DNA from: Treponema sp. | Lineage (GTDB): Bacteria > Spirochaetota > Spirochaetia > Treponematales > Breznakiellaceae | Direction: 5' to 3' | Assembly (NCBI GenBank): GCA_031259515.1 | Contig: JAIRLK010000354.1 | Coordinates: forward strand, 1-12,999 | DNA length: 12,999 nt | Shown: positions 1-6,325 of the stretch, one piece after another | How positions within the stretch are numbered: the stretch's first letter is position 1 | How the letters are laid out: each line of letters opens with the position of its first letter | Program-made: the position numbers and the translations under genes | Notes under the pieces: model-generated | Told to the model about the DNA's origin: nothing | Database searches by the model: none | What the model saw: only the letters and a program-made list of their open reading frames with translations

Positions 1-480
1 ACTGAGTACGGAGCGCCGCTTGCCGGTAACGGTCTCCACTCTGAGCCGGTATACCGCCACCGCCCGGAGTTCGGCTTCACCATACGCAAACTCCCGGTCT
101 TCCCCGGTCTGATGCTTCATAAGGAGGTTGAGGGCTCTGATCTTTTCGGCCGCTTCTTCAAGGAATTCCACCGTCCCCATGCCAACGATACTGGCGTAGT
201 TAAACCCATAATGACAGACGCTGTCTCCCCGCGTTAGTTGATGCCCTGTATCCATCTCGAAACAGACCCGGTTGTTTTTTTTGAGGATGTCGATTTTTTT
301 CCCTTCCCGTGCGCCGTGAAAATACAGGATCAGTGTGTCATCCTGATATTCATACCCGAAATTCAGGGGAACGACATAGGGTACGCCGTTATCCGCCATG
401 CCCAAGCGGCAAACCGTACACTCCCGGAGTATTTCCAACAGATTTTCAGCGCCGGTAACTTCCCGATCCTTTCTTCTCAT
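1..480 (-). CDS. NimA-like pyridoxamine 5'-phosphate oxidase family flavoprotein (3' end cut off by window edge)
   Basis: This frame stays open for 160 codons from an ATG at 480 to the window edge, so the C-terminus is missing. The start has a strong AGGAGGA ribosome site at 486-492, about 6 bases upstream. The protein begins MRRKDREVTGAENLLEILRE and continues with CRLGMADNGVPYVVPLNFGY at 24-43, and then HGAREGKKIDILKKNNRVCF at 55-74. These blocks are the conserved core of the NimA / flavin-nucleotide-binding branch of the split-barrel PNPOx-like fold, whose members are usually about 150-170 residues, so little is missing. Family members bind FMN or a related cofactor. Some reduce 5-nitroimidazoles, but most are of unknown substrate. 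The gene is divergent from a nitroreductase, which suggests a shared redox or detoxification role (inference). The family call is firm and the substrate is unknown. Confidence 0.87.
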   Translation of the reverse strand, partial: MRRKDREVTGAENLLEILRECTVCRLGMADNGVPYVVPLNFGYEYQDDTLILYFHGAREGKKIDILKKNNRVCFEMDTGHQLTRGDSVCHYGFNYASIVGMGTVEFLEEAAEKIRALNLLMKHQTGEDREFAYGEAELRAVAVYRLRVETVTGKRRSVLS

Positions 481-508
481 TCATATCCTCCTCAGCTTAC
501 TCATTAAT

Positions 509-514
509 TTTATA
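509..514 (-). promoter_or_regulatory. Possible -10 element for the NimA-like gene
   Basis: On the minus strand this reads TATAAA, inside ACTATAAAAT. It would place a transcription start about 20 bases before the ribosome site of the NimA-like gene. No convincing -35 element lies 16-18 bases upstream, so the call is weak. Confidence 0.25.
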
Positions 515-542
515 GTACAGAATCCCACAACCTTTTTGCGCC

Positions 543-552
543 GGATATATCC
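543..552. promoter_or_regulatory. Palindrome GGATATATCC in the divergent promoter region, possible operator
   Basis: A perfect 10-base palindrome lies between the divergent NimA-like and nitroreductase genes, two bases before the proposed -35 of the nitroreductase. Its left edge overlaps a copy of CGCCGGAT at 539-546, and a direct repeat of that octamer lies at 566-573. The layout is compatible with a regulator site acting on one or both genes, but no regulator family is recognised. Confidence 0.3.
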
Positions 553-554
553 TC

Positions 555-583
555 TTGAAAAACAACGCCGGATGTAATACGGT
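555..583 (+). promoter_or_regulatory. Candidate sigma-70 promoter of the nitroreductase gene
   Basis: TTGAAA at 555-560 is followed after exactly 17 bases by TACGGT at 578-583. The -35 is close to consensus and the -10 is poor. A start near 590 would give a short leader carrying the GGAGG ribosome site at 606-610. Confidence 0.35.
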
Positions 584-615
584 AGGTTTACTAAGTTTTA
601 GGTATGGAGGTTTTT

Positions 616-1143
616 ATGAATAATCCGGTATTAACCGCAATTGCGGATCGCCGCAGTATCCGCGCCTATAAAGGCGAACAGCTTACCCAGGAGCAGATTG
701 ATGCCATTCTGAAGGCTGCCCGGGAATCCCCCAGCGCCCACAATAGCCAGCCCTGGCATTTTACGGTGGTCCAGAAGGCTGACCACCTTAAAGAGGTAAA
801 CGAGGAAGCGCACAAAAATATCGACAGCCCGGATCTGCCGCCGGACATCTTCTACGGCGCTCCCACCGTGGTTTTTGTGAGCTGCGATGCGGAAAGCCGT
901 TGGGGCCGCCTGGACTGCGGCATCGCCGTGCAGACCATAGCCTTGGCCGCTCATTCCCTGGGGCTGGGAAGCGTGATTCTGGGGCTCCCCGATGCCGCCT
1001 TTACCGGTCCCCGGAAAGAGTATTTCAACCGGCTCTTCAAGTTCCCTGCCGGATACAGTTTTGCGGTGGCCATAGCCATCGGCATTCCCGTAGCGTCCAA
1101 GGAAGCCCATCCCCAGGAGCCGGATCGGATCGTGTTTGTATAA
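616..1143 (+). CDS. Nitroreductase family FMN-dependent oxidoreductase
   Basis: The product has 175 residues, within the usual range for short nitroreductase-fold enzymes. The N-terminal block RRSIRAYKGEQLTQEQID, followed by AARESPSAHNSQPWHFTVV, is the hallmark of the family: the arginines and the SxxNxQPW segment contact the FMN phosphate and ring. A second conserved region, DCGIAVQTIALAAHSLGLGS, forms the dimer and FMN site. The family uses NAD(P)H to reduce nitro compounds, quinones or flavins, and the substrate cannot be read from sequence. I chose the ATG at 616 because GGAGG at 606-610 sits five bases before it; the in-frame ATG at 604 overlaps that ribosome site. The gene is divergent from the NimA-like flavoprotein and ends before a hairpin region shared with the converging CcbP gene. 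Confidence 0.9.
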   Translation: MNNPVLTAIADRRSIRAYKGEQLTQEQIDAILKAARESPSAHNSQPWHFTVVQKADHLKEVNEEAHKNIDSPDLPPDIFYGAPTVVFVSCDAESRWGRLDCGIAVQTIALAAHSLGLGSVILGLPDAAFTGPRKEYFNRLFKFPAGYSFAVAIAIGIPVASKEAHPQEPDRIVFV

Positions 1144-1166
1144 GAGCCGCCGGCTAAAGCCGCTAA

Positions 1167-1200
1167 GGGGTTTGTGGGGGCAAAGATCCCCGCAAACCCC
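1167..1200. terminator. GC-rich hairpin between convergent genes
   Basis: The arms GGGGTTTGTGGGG (1167-1179) and CCCCGCAAACCCC (1188-1200) pair over 13 positions with a single G-T wobble and an 8-base loop. It starts 24 bases after the nitroreductase stop. There is no T-run on either side, so it is not a textbook intrinsic terminator. It may end or protect transcripts from either direction, or be a dispersed palindromic repeat. Confidence 0.45.
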
Positions 1201-1219
1201 GAGTTCGTGTGCGCCGCCC
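1179..1219. repeat. Left copy of a GC-rich motif pair flanking the CcbP gene
   Basis: This stretch holds GGCAAAGATCCCCGCAAA (1179-1196) and GCGCCGCCC (1211-1219). The same two motifs recur in the same order and orientation on the other side of the CcbP gene. The first differs there only by loss of three bases. The overlap with the hairpins suggests a palindromic intergenic repeat. Confidence 0.35.
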
Positions 1220-1236
1220 AAACAAACGGCCGGCGC
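1211..1236. repeat. Second GC-rich hairpin between convergent genes
   Basis: The arm GCGCCGCC (1211-1218) pairs with GGCCGGCGC (1228-1236) with one bulged base, and the loop is rich in CAAA. It lies 22 bases past the stop codon of the CcbP gene. There is no adjacent T-run. Together with the hairpin at 1167-1200 it fills most of this intergenic gap. Confidence 0.4.
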
Positions 1237-1258
1237 CCTCATCTTCCGTGGATAATGA

Positions 1259-1627
1259 CTAAAATTGATACCCTTGTTCCACCCAATAATGCCAATCTTT
1301 GACGGCTTCCAATGTTTCTTCATCTGAATTAATTGGCAGTAGTTGTTCCAAAGGAACGCCTAACTGTCTATCCTGCCATTTAATGATTACGAACATATTA
1401 TTGACATATAAATCCATATCCGCTATTTCCAATACGGTTGCCTTTTCACCTTTTTTTAATGGAGATATGGTGATTTCTTTGATGCATTTTGCTTCAAATG
1501 GAAATTTTAAGGCGTTATCCAAATAGGTTTGCCATCCCATTATACGCTCTTCGGTATCGTAGGCATCCACAACAATCTCATTCGTTATTCTCTCTTCCCG
1601 CGCTTTATCCGCTTTAATTTTCCCCAT
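1259..1627 (-). CDS. ccbP: CcbP-type calcium-binding protein
   Basis: The product has 122 residues from the ATG at 1627, which is preceded by GGAGG about 8 bases upstream. A TTG five codons earlier overlaps that ribosome site and is unlikely to be used. The sequence carries the conserved blocks of the CcbP family: EIVVDAYDTEERIMGWQTYL near the start, LKFPFEAKCI, ISPLKKGEKATVLEIADMD, FVIIKWQDRQLGVPLEQL, and the C-terminal DEETLEAVKDWHYWVEQGY. In Anabaena, CcbP is a soluble acidic protein that buffers Ca2+ and negatively affects heterocyst formation. No such role is possible here, so only calcium binding is inferred. The gene is clearly more AT-rich than its neighbours, stands alone, and has related repeat motifs on both sides, which suggests acquisition by transfer. 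Family recognition is from memory of the consensus. Confidence 0.8.
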   Translation of the reverse strand: MGKIKADKAREERITNEIVVDAYDTEERIMGWQTYLDNALKFPFEAKCIKEITISPLKKGEKATVLEIADMDLYVNNMFVIIKWQDRQLGVPLEQLLPINSDEETLEAVKDWHYWVEQGYQF

Positions 1628-1658
1628 CTTATAAACCTCCAAATATATAAATTGCGTA

Positions 1659-1687
1659 AATATACGCTGCGAGGCAAAGCCCGCAAA
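1659..1687 (-). promoter_or_regulatory. Possible promoter of the CcbP gene
   Basis: On the minus strand TTTGCG (1687-1682) is followed after 17 bases by TATATT (1664-1659). The -10 matches consensus at five of six positions and the -35 at only three. The region from 1641 to 1664 is strongly AT-rich. Confidence 0.3.
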
Positions 1688-1736
1688 TTCCTAACCGTGA
1701 ACCCGCCGTTTCCCAAGACCGGGGACCGCGCCGCCC
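1671..1736. repeat. Right copy of a GC-rich motif pair flanking the CcbP gene
   Basis: GGCAAAGCCCGCAAA (1673-1687) and GCGCCGCCC (1728-1736) repeat the motifs seen at 1179-1196 and 1211-1219, in the same order. The spacing between the two motifs is longer here (40 bases against 14). The part at 1670-1683 can fold into a small hairpin. Confidence 0.35.
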
Positions 1737-1750
1737 CAAGTGATCCGGCT

Positions 1751-3022
1751 CTATCTTACCATAACCGCAATGCCGTCGGGAATCACGGTGATCGCCGCCT
1801 GGGGATTCTTAAGCAGTTCCTCCGCCTTTTTCACCGCTTCCTCAAGGGAATGAGCGGGGATCATCTGGAATTCCCTGACCATTTCGTCGGGGGCGTCGGA
1901 CACATACACCACCCGTGCATGCCGCAGTACCCGGGCTAAAATTTGGGATTCCCATTGATCGACCCTGGTTCTGTTTTTCGGGGTTTTCAGGAAGGTTTCG
2001 GTCATTCGTTCCAGATTCTTCTCCTCCACAAAGGTCTTGTAGAATTCTTCCCCTCCATGGCCGTCATTGGATTTGGCAAGCATGATGATGACCCCATCTT
2101 TTTTAACCGTGGCTTCCGCCGCAGTCATGCCCTTGACCGCCTGGTAGATGTTCTGATCCAGGGGATACCCGCCGTTAGTGGTGATGGCGATGTCTGCGGG
2201 AACCGCGTCCACCTGGCATATACCCGCGAGGAATTCCCGGCCCGCCCGGTGGGCCTCGTCCAGGTCCCCGGCCACGGCGTAGATCGCCTCCTTTTGGGAA
2301 TTGATGACCACGTTGCAGATAAAAGCCAGCCGGGCGGTACGGGCAGCATAGAGCATGTCGATGTGAATCGGGTTGCCCTCCACCATGCCCGCCCGTGCAT
2401 AAGGGCTGGCGATGAATTCCGCATTGTGATTGTACAACACCGTCTCCCGGCTTGCGATACCGGGGAGGACGCTTTTCCTTCCCCCGGAATAACCGGCAAA
2501 GAAATGAGGCTCAATGAACCCTTCGGCCACGAGCAGGTCCGCATCTATAGCCGCCTTGTTGATGATAAGTTCCCCGCCGGAGGGAAGTTTCCCCAGGTTT
2601 ACCATCTCCTGCGAATCGCAGTCGTGGATCAGGATACGCTCCTTTTCCACAATATCGGCGCCGAACTTGTTGACCAATTCATCTCTGGTGGTTTCCCGGT
2701 GGCATCCGGTGGCAACGAGGATAGTGATGCCGGCCCGGGGGTTCCCCTTCCTGATTTCCGCAAGCATCGGGGGTATGATCGCCTTGCTGGGGACCGGCCG
2801 GGTATGATCGCTTGCGAGAACCACCACCCGCCGCTTCCCCTCGGCCATGACGCTGAGTTTCGGGGTTCCGATGGGGTTTTCCAGCGCCCGCCGTACCAGT
2901 TCTTCCTGGGAAAATAAGGCTTTATAATGGTGCATCCCGGAGGCAAGCCCGGCTTTAAACCGGCTTTCCGGGATGTTGAGGGTTAGGGTTTCTTTCCCGT
3001 AAGGAAAAGCGGCTATTGGCAT
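1751..3022 (-). CDS. larA: LarA-like nickel-dependent lactate (2-hydroxyacid) racemase
   Basis: The product has 423 residues, normal for LarA (about 420-430). Every active-site feature known from Lactobacillus plantarum LarA is visible: DHTRP at 72-76, the ATGCHR block with His108, EPHFFAGYSGGRKSVLPGI with His173 and Lys183, and YNHN with His199. In LarA the two histidines of the first blocks act as acid-base catalysts, the lysine tethers the nickel-pincer (NPN) cofactor, and the last histidine ligates nickel. The enzyme interconverts D- and L-lactate; relatives act on malate and other 2-hydroxyacids. The gene is last in the etfB-etfA-dehydrogenase operon, 28 bases after the dehydrogenase, with AAGGAGG before its ATG. 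That context favours lactate, as in the A. woodii locus where a racemase gene accompanies the bifurcating dehydrogenase. The cofactor genes larB, larC and larE are not in this window. Confidence 0.9.
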   Translation of the reverse strand: MPIAAFPYGKETLTLNIPESRFKAGLASGMHHYKALFSQEELVRRALENPIGTPKLSVMAEGKRRVVVLASDHTRPVPSKAIIPPMLAEIRKGNPRAGITILVATGCHRETTRDELVNKFGADIVEKERILIHDCDSQEMVNLGKLPSGGELIINKAAIDADLLVAEGFIEPHFFAGYSGGRKSVLPGIASRETVLYNHNAEFIASPYARAGMVEGNPIHIDMLYAARTARLAFICNVVINSQKEAIYAVAGDLDEAHRAGREFLAGICQVDAVPADIAITTNGGYPLDQNIYQAVKGMTAAEATVKKDGVIIMLAKSNDGHGGEEFYKTFVEEKNLERMTETFLKTPKNRTRVDQWESQILARVLRHARVVYVSDAPDEMVREFQMIPAHSLEEAVKKAEELLKNPQAAITVIPDGIAVMVR

Positions 3023-3050
3023 TCAACGCCTCCTTAATATGATACGGGCC

Positions 3051-4466
3051 TTATAAAAATATTTTGCCTGGGTTCATAATATTATTCGGATCCCAAGCGT
3101 TCTTTATGGCCCGCATCAGGCCCAGCTCTACCGGATCGATAAGTTCCTTGAGGTAGTCCCGGCGTTTTATGCCGATGCCATGTTCGCCGCTAATCTTGCC
3201 GCCGAATTTACCGGTAATCTGGTACAGCTCTTTAAGGCAAAGGTCTTCATTCCGCTTCCAGACATCCAGGGGCATGGCCGGGTCCTTAACCAGGGTTGCG
3301 TGGAGATTCCCGTCTCCGGCATGGCCGTAACAGGGAATCCGGATCTGGTACTTCTTCCCCAGCCGTTCCAGTTCCGGGATCATTTCGGGGATCCGGGAAC
3401 TAGGAACCACGATGTCCTCCAGACTTTGGGCAGGGCTGAAGACCTTAAACGCCTCGGCAATGTTCCGGCGCACATTCCAAATCCGCTCAATGTTGTTCCG
3501 ATCCTCCGCCACATAGACCTCAATGGCGCCATTTGCTTCGCAGAGCTTTCCGATTTCAATCAGTTCTGTTTCGAGCTGGGATGCGCCGCCGCCGTCCATC
3601 TCTATGAGGAGCATGGCCCCGGCGTTCTCATAGGGGAGGCTCTCGTTAAGGTACGCGCAGCTTGTGATGATCGAAAGCTGATCCATAAACTCAATGCTGG
3701 TCGGGGTGAGTCCCTTGGAAAGGATCACCGGAACCAGGTCAATGGCGTCCTTGGGGGTTTTGAACAGGACCAGGAGATCCCCCTTGCTTGAAGGATAGCC
3801 GATGAGTTTGACGATGGCTTTGGTCACGATCCCCAGAGTTCCTTCGGAACCGATGACCAGGGATTTGAGGTCATAGCCGGTTACATCCTTAACCAGTTTT
3901 CCCCCAAGCTGAACTATCTCCCCTTGAGGGGTTACCAGTTCCAGGCCGATAATGTACCGACCGGTTACGCCGTACTTGACCGCCTTGCCGCCTCCGGCGT
4001 TTTCCGCGATATTGCCCCCGATGACGCAGGTTTGCAGGCTCATGGGGTAACCCGCGAAAAAAAGCCCTTCGGCCTGTACCGCGTTGGCCAGATCGTTGGT
4101 TACCATCCCCGCTTCAACCACCGCGACCATGTTGGCCTTGTCCAGTTCCAAAAGGCGGTTCATCTTTTCCAGGGAGATCACGATACCTCCATATTCGGGA
4201 ATGGCCCCCCCGGAAAGGCCGGACCCCGCGCCGCGGGGGGTAATGGGTATTTTTTCCTGGTTTGCCAGGGAGACTATCCGGGCGACCTGTTCGGTAGTCT
4301 GGGGCAGGACCACCGCTTCCGGGTTATGACCGTATACCGAAGCGTCGGTTTCGTCGTGGGAATAGGCTTCGAGCTTTTCCGCGTCGGTAAACACATTGCC
4401 CTTGCCGGCAATATCCATCAATAACGTAACCAGTTCCGGCGTAACCGGATTATAAGTGTTCGGCAT
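3051..4466 (-). CDS. lctD: FAD-linked lactate dehydrogenase (GlcD/LctD family)
   Basis: The product has 471 residues from the ATG at 4466. An upstream in-frame TTG at 4490 would lengthen the overlap with etfA and has no ribosome site, whereas GAAAGGGAAAG precedes the ATG. The PCMH-type FAD domain shows PRGAGSGLSGG (78-88), GGNIAENAGGG (150-160) and GSEGTLGIVT (206-215). The C-terminal FAD-oxidase domain shows EDIVVPSSRIPEMIP (350-364), YGHAGDGNLH (380-389) and SGEHGIGIKRRDYL (426-439), whose histidines and acidic residue bind metal in D-lactate dehydrogenases. It ends with the typical DPNNIMNPGKIF. There is no membrane segment, so it is cytoplasmic. The family includes glycolate oxidase subunit GlcD, D-2-hydroxyglutarate dehydrogenase and the LctD subunit of the A. 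woodii Ldh-EtfAB complex. The adjoining etfBA and racemase genes make LctD the best reading. The gene overlaps etfA by 17 bases. Confidence 0.85.
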   Translation of the reverse strand: MPNTYNPVTPELVTLLMDIAGKGNVFTDAEKLEAYSHDETDASVYGHNPEAVVLPQTTEQVARIVSLANQEKIPITPRGAGSGLSGGAIPEYGGIVISLEKMNRLLELDKANMVAVVEAGMVTNDLANAVQAEGLFFAGYPMSLQTCVIGGNIAENAGGGKAVKYGVTGRYIIGLELVTPQGEIVQLGGKLVKDVTGYDLKSLVIGSEGTLGIVTKAIVKLIGYPSSKGDLLVLFKTPKDAIDLVPVILSKGLTPTSIEFMDQLSIITSCAYLNESLPYENAGAMLLIEMDGGGASQLETELIEIGKLCEANGAIEVYVAEDRNNIERIWNVRRNIAEAFKVFSPAQSLEDIVVPSSRIPEMIPELERLGKKYQIRIPCYGHAGDGNLHATLVKDPAMPLDVWKRNEDLCLKELYQITGKFGGKISGEHGIGIKRRDYLKELIDPVELGLMRAIKNAWDPNNIMNPGKIFL

Positions 4467-5493
4467 CGGTCTTTCCCTTTCTCTCGTCAAGCCGTTTTCG
4501 CAGTTCAGGAATCACCTGAAACGCATCCCCTACGATTGCCAGGTCCGCTATTTTGTGCAGGGTCGCATCCGGATCGGAATTAATGGACACAATGGTTTCG
4601 CTGGTTTTAATTCCCGCCAGATGCTGAATAGCGCCGGATATGCCGATGCCGATGTACACCTTGGGGGAGATGGTTTTCCCGCTCAACCCAATCTGGTGGG
4701 GATAGGATATCCAGCCCCTATCCACCGCATCCCGGCTTGCCCCCACCGCCGCGCCCAGGCTATGAGCCAGGTCCCGGATAAGGGTGAAGTTTTCGCCTTT
4801 TTTAAGGCCCCGCCCGCCGGCTATCACCAAATCCGCCTCCTCAAGCCCCAGAGACCCCGCTTCATCCCGGCTGTAGCCTCTGACGAGAGTCCCCCCGGAG
4901 GGGAGGGGAGGTACGGGGATGAGCCGGATTTCCCCGGTCCGCTTCGGATCTTCGGGCAGGGGCCGGGAGGACTTGGGCCTGACCGTGGCCATCTGAGGCC
5001 GGTGGTTGGGGGTTTTAATGGTGGCCATAATGTTGCCCCCAATGGCGGGCCGGGTTTGCAGGAGGTTCCCTGTCCCTTCCTCAATATCCAGTTCCGTACA
5101 GTCCGCGGTAAGGCCCGTGTGGTTCTTTATCGCCGCATAGGGCATGAGGGTTCTGCCCGTAGAGGTGGCGGCGGCCAGGAGGATGGAGGGCTTATATTCC
5201 CTGATGAGCCGTGTCAACACGAACTCATAGGTTTCACATACAAAGTATTTGAGCCCCGGGCCCTGCACCGCGTACACCGCGTCGGCCCCCCGCCTGATAA
5301 GAGCCATAAGGTCTTCTTCTTTTACCCCGTCGCCGATAAGCACCGAAACCAGCCGGGTTCCCAGCGTATCCGCCAGCTTCCGCCCCCGGGCAAGCAACTC
5401 AAAGGAAACCCCCTTGAGCTTGCCTTCAAATTGTTCCGCCAGGGTCCATACTCCCCCGGCAGGATGCCCGGCATCCTGAGCTTGCACGATCAT
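4450..5493 (-). CDS. etfA: Electron transfer flavoprotein alpha subunit, probable partner of the lactate dehydrogenase
   Basis: The product has 347 residues. The N-terminal domain begins directly with VWTLAEQFEGKLKGVSFELL. The C-terminal FAD domain carries the EtfA signature: SRDAVDRGWISYPHQIGLSG (253-272), then PKVYIGIGISGAIQHLAGI (277-295) and SINSDPDATLHKIADLAIVG (303-322). The conserved SGAIQH and NSDP elements contact FAD. EtfA binds the shuttling FAD that carries electrons between EtfB and the dehydrogenase. The start overlaps the etfB stop as ATGA, so the two are translationally coupled and should form a 1:1 dimer. Only two cysteines are present (86 and 131), so the N-terminal ferredoxin domain described for EtfA of the A. 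woodii lactate complex is absent. Bifurcating EtfA proteins without such a domain are known in butyryl-CoA dehydrogenase complexes. Confidence 0.92.
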   Translation of the reverse strand: MIVQAQDAGHPAGGVWTLAEQFEGKLKGVSFELLARGRKLADTLGTRLVSVLIGDGVKEEDLMALIRRGADAVYAVQGPGLKYFVCETYEFVLTRLIREYKPSILLAAATSTGRTLMPYAAIKNHTGLTADCTELDIEEGTGNLLQTRPAIGGNIMATIKTPNHRPQMATVRPKSSRPLPEDPKRTGEIRLIPVPPLPSGGTLVRGYSRDEAGSLGLEEADLVIAGGRGLKKGENFTLIRDLAHSLGAAVGASRDAVDRGWISYPHQIGLSGKTISPKVYIGIGISGAIQHLAGIKTSETIVSINSDPDATLHKIADLAIVGDAFQVIPELRKRLDERKGKTDAEHL

Positions 5494-6290
5494 GGAAGGA
5501 CCCCCTTCTTTTCGAGCAGCGCCGCCAGCTCGTCCACTGCGGCTTTAAGGGAAATATCATCCTGGACATTCAGGATTCTACCCTTGCGGGTAACCTTGGG
5601 GGTATCGATCCTGACTACCTTAGTAGGAGATCCCGCGAGTCCCAGGTATTCGGGATCAGCCCGGAGAGTTTCTGCGTTCAAAACCGGAACCTGTAGGTTC
5701 TTGGAGCGAATCTTGCCTTTCAGGGTGGGCAGCCGGGGGGCCGCCACAGCCTTTACCACCGTAAGAAGGCAGGGCAGGGGGACGGAAAGCAATTGACAAC
5801 CCTCTTCTACCAGCCGTTCCAGATGGAGTCGCCCATTTTCCAACGCTTCAATCCTGGACACGTATGTGGCAAGAGGAATACCGAGCCATGCCGCAATCCC
5901 CGGCCCCACCTGGGCGGTATCCCCGTCCGTGGCCCGCTCCCCGGTGATGATAAGATCATAGCCTCCCATGCCGCAGATGGCTTGGGACAAGGTATAGGAG
6001 GTGGCATGGGTATCGGAACCGCCGAACTTCCGGTCGGAAATAAGCGCCCCTTCGTCGCAGCCCATGGCGACCGCCTCTTTGAGGGCCTTCATGGCCTGGG
6101 GCGGTCCCATAGAGATGACGGTTATGGTCCCGCCGTGCTGTTCTTTTAGGCGCAACGCCGCTTCCAAGGCATAGAGATCCAGCGGATTTACCACGGTCTC
6201 GACTCCCGTGCGGATAACGGTCCCGGTTTCCGGGTCCATTTTTACGTTGCTGCTTTCCGGTACCTGTTTAATAGGCACAATAATCTTCAC
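5490..6290 (-). CDS. etfB: Electron transfer flavoprotein beta subunit, bifurcating type
   Basis: The product has 266 residues and starts with GTG at 6290, with GGAGG seven bases upstream; the first residues MKIIVPIKQVPESSNVKMD are classic EtfB. Residues 35-50 read NPLDLYALEAALRLKE, 92-103 read SDTHATSYTLSQ, and 118-130 read ERATDGDTAQVGP. In bifurcating ETFs these segments hold the extra FAD and the NADH site, whereas ordinary respiratory EtfB binds AMP there. The block PRLPTLKGKI near 185-194 is the usual EtfB anchor. By homology EtfB takes up or gives electrons to NAD(H) and ferredoxin. This is the first gene of a four-gene operon with etfA, the lactate dehydrogenase and the racemase. The upstream gap of 99 bases holds a long inverted repeat. 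The bifurcating assignment rests on motif recall plus context. Confidence 0.9.
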   Translation of the reverse strand: MKIIVPIKQVPESSNVKMDPETGTVIRTGVETVVNPLDLYALEAALRLKEQHGGTITVISMGPPQAMKALKEAVAMGCDEGALISDRKFGGSDTHATSYTLSQAICGMGGYDLIITGERATDGDTAQVGPGIAAWLGIPLATYVSRIEALENGRLHLERLVEEGCQLLSVPLPCLLTVVKAVAAPRLPTLKGKIRSKNLQVPVLNAETLRADPEYLGLAGSPTKVVRIDTPKVTRKGRILNVQDDISLKAAVDELAALLEKKGVLP

Positions 6291-6325
6291 AATGACCTCC
6301 GTTGTATGAACGAAGGACTCGCGCG

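Noticed and set aside
227..298. Runs of seven and eight A (minus strand) in the NimA-like gene as a frameshift site
   Set aside because: The reading frame stays intact through both runs and matches the family on both sides, so there is no sign of a frameshift; slippage is only a theoretical possibility.
604..615. Upstream ATG for the nitroreductase
   Set aside because: It overlaps the GGAGG ribosome site that serves the ATG at 616.
631..1323. Open frame on the minus strand opposite the nitroreductase
   Set aside because: It crosses the two intergenic hairpins and overlaps the CcbP gene, and shows no family resemblance.
1628..1642. Upstream TTG start for the CcbP gene
   Set aside because: It overlaps the GGAGG that serves the ATG at 1627, and the family N-terminus fits the ATG start.
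1943..2917. Long open frame on the plus strand opposite larA
   Set aside because: It is antisense to a gene with all active-site residues intact, shows no recognisable motif and has no ribosome site.
4467..4490. Upstream TTG start for the lactate dehydrogenase
   Set aside because: It would extend the overlap with etfA to 41 bases and lacks a ribosome site; the extra residues are a charged run unlike the family.
4456..5796. Very long open frame on the plus strand opposite etfA and etfB
   Set aside because: It is antisense to two certain genes, has a proline/glycine-rich composition with no domain, and has no ribosome site. It is a by-product of the codon bias of the real genes.
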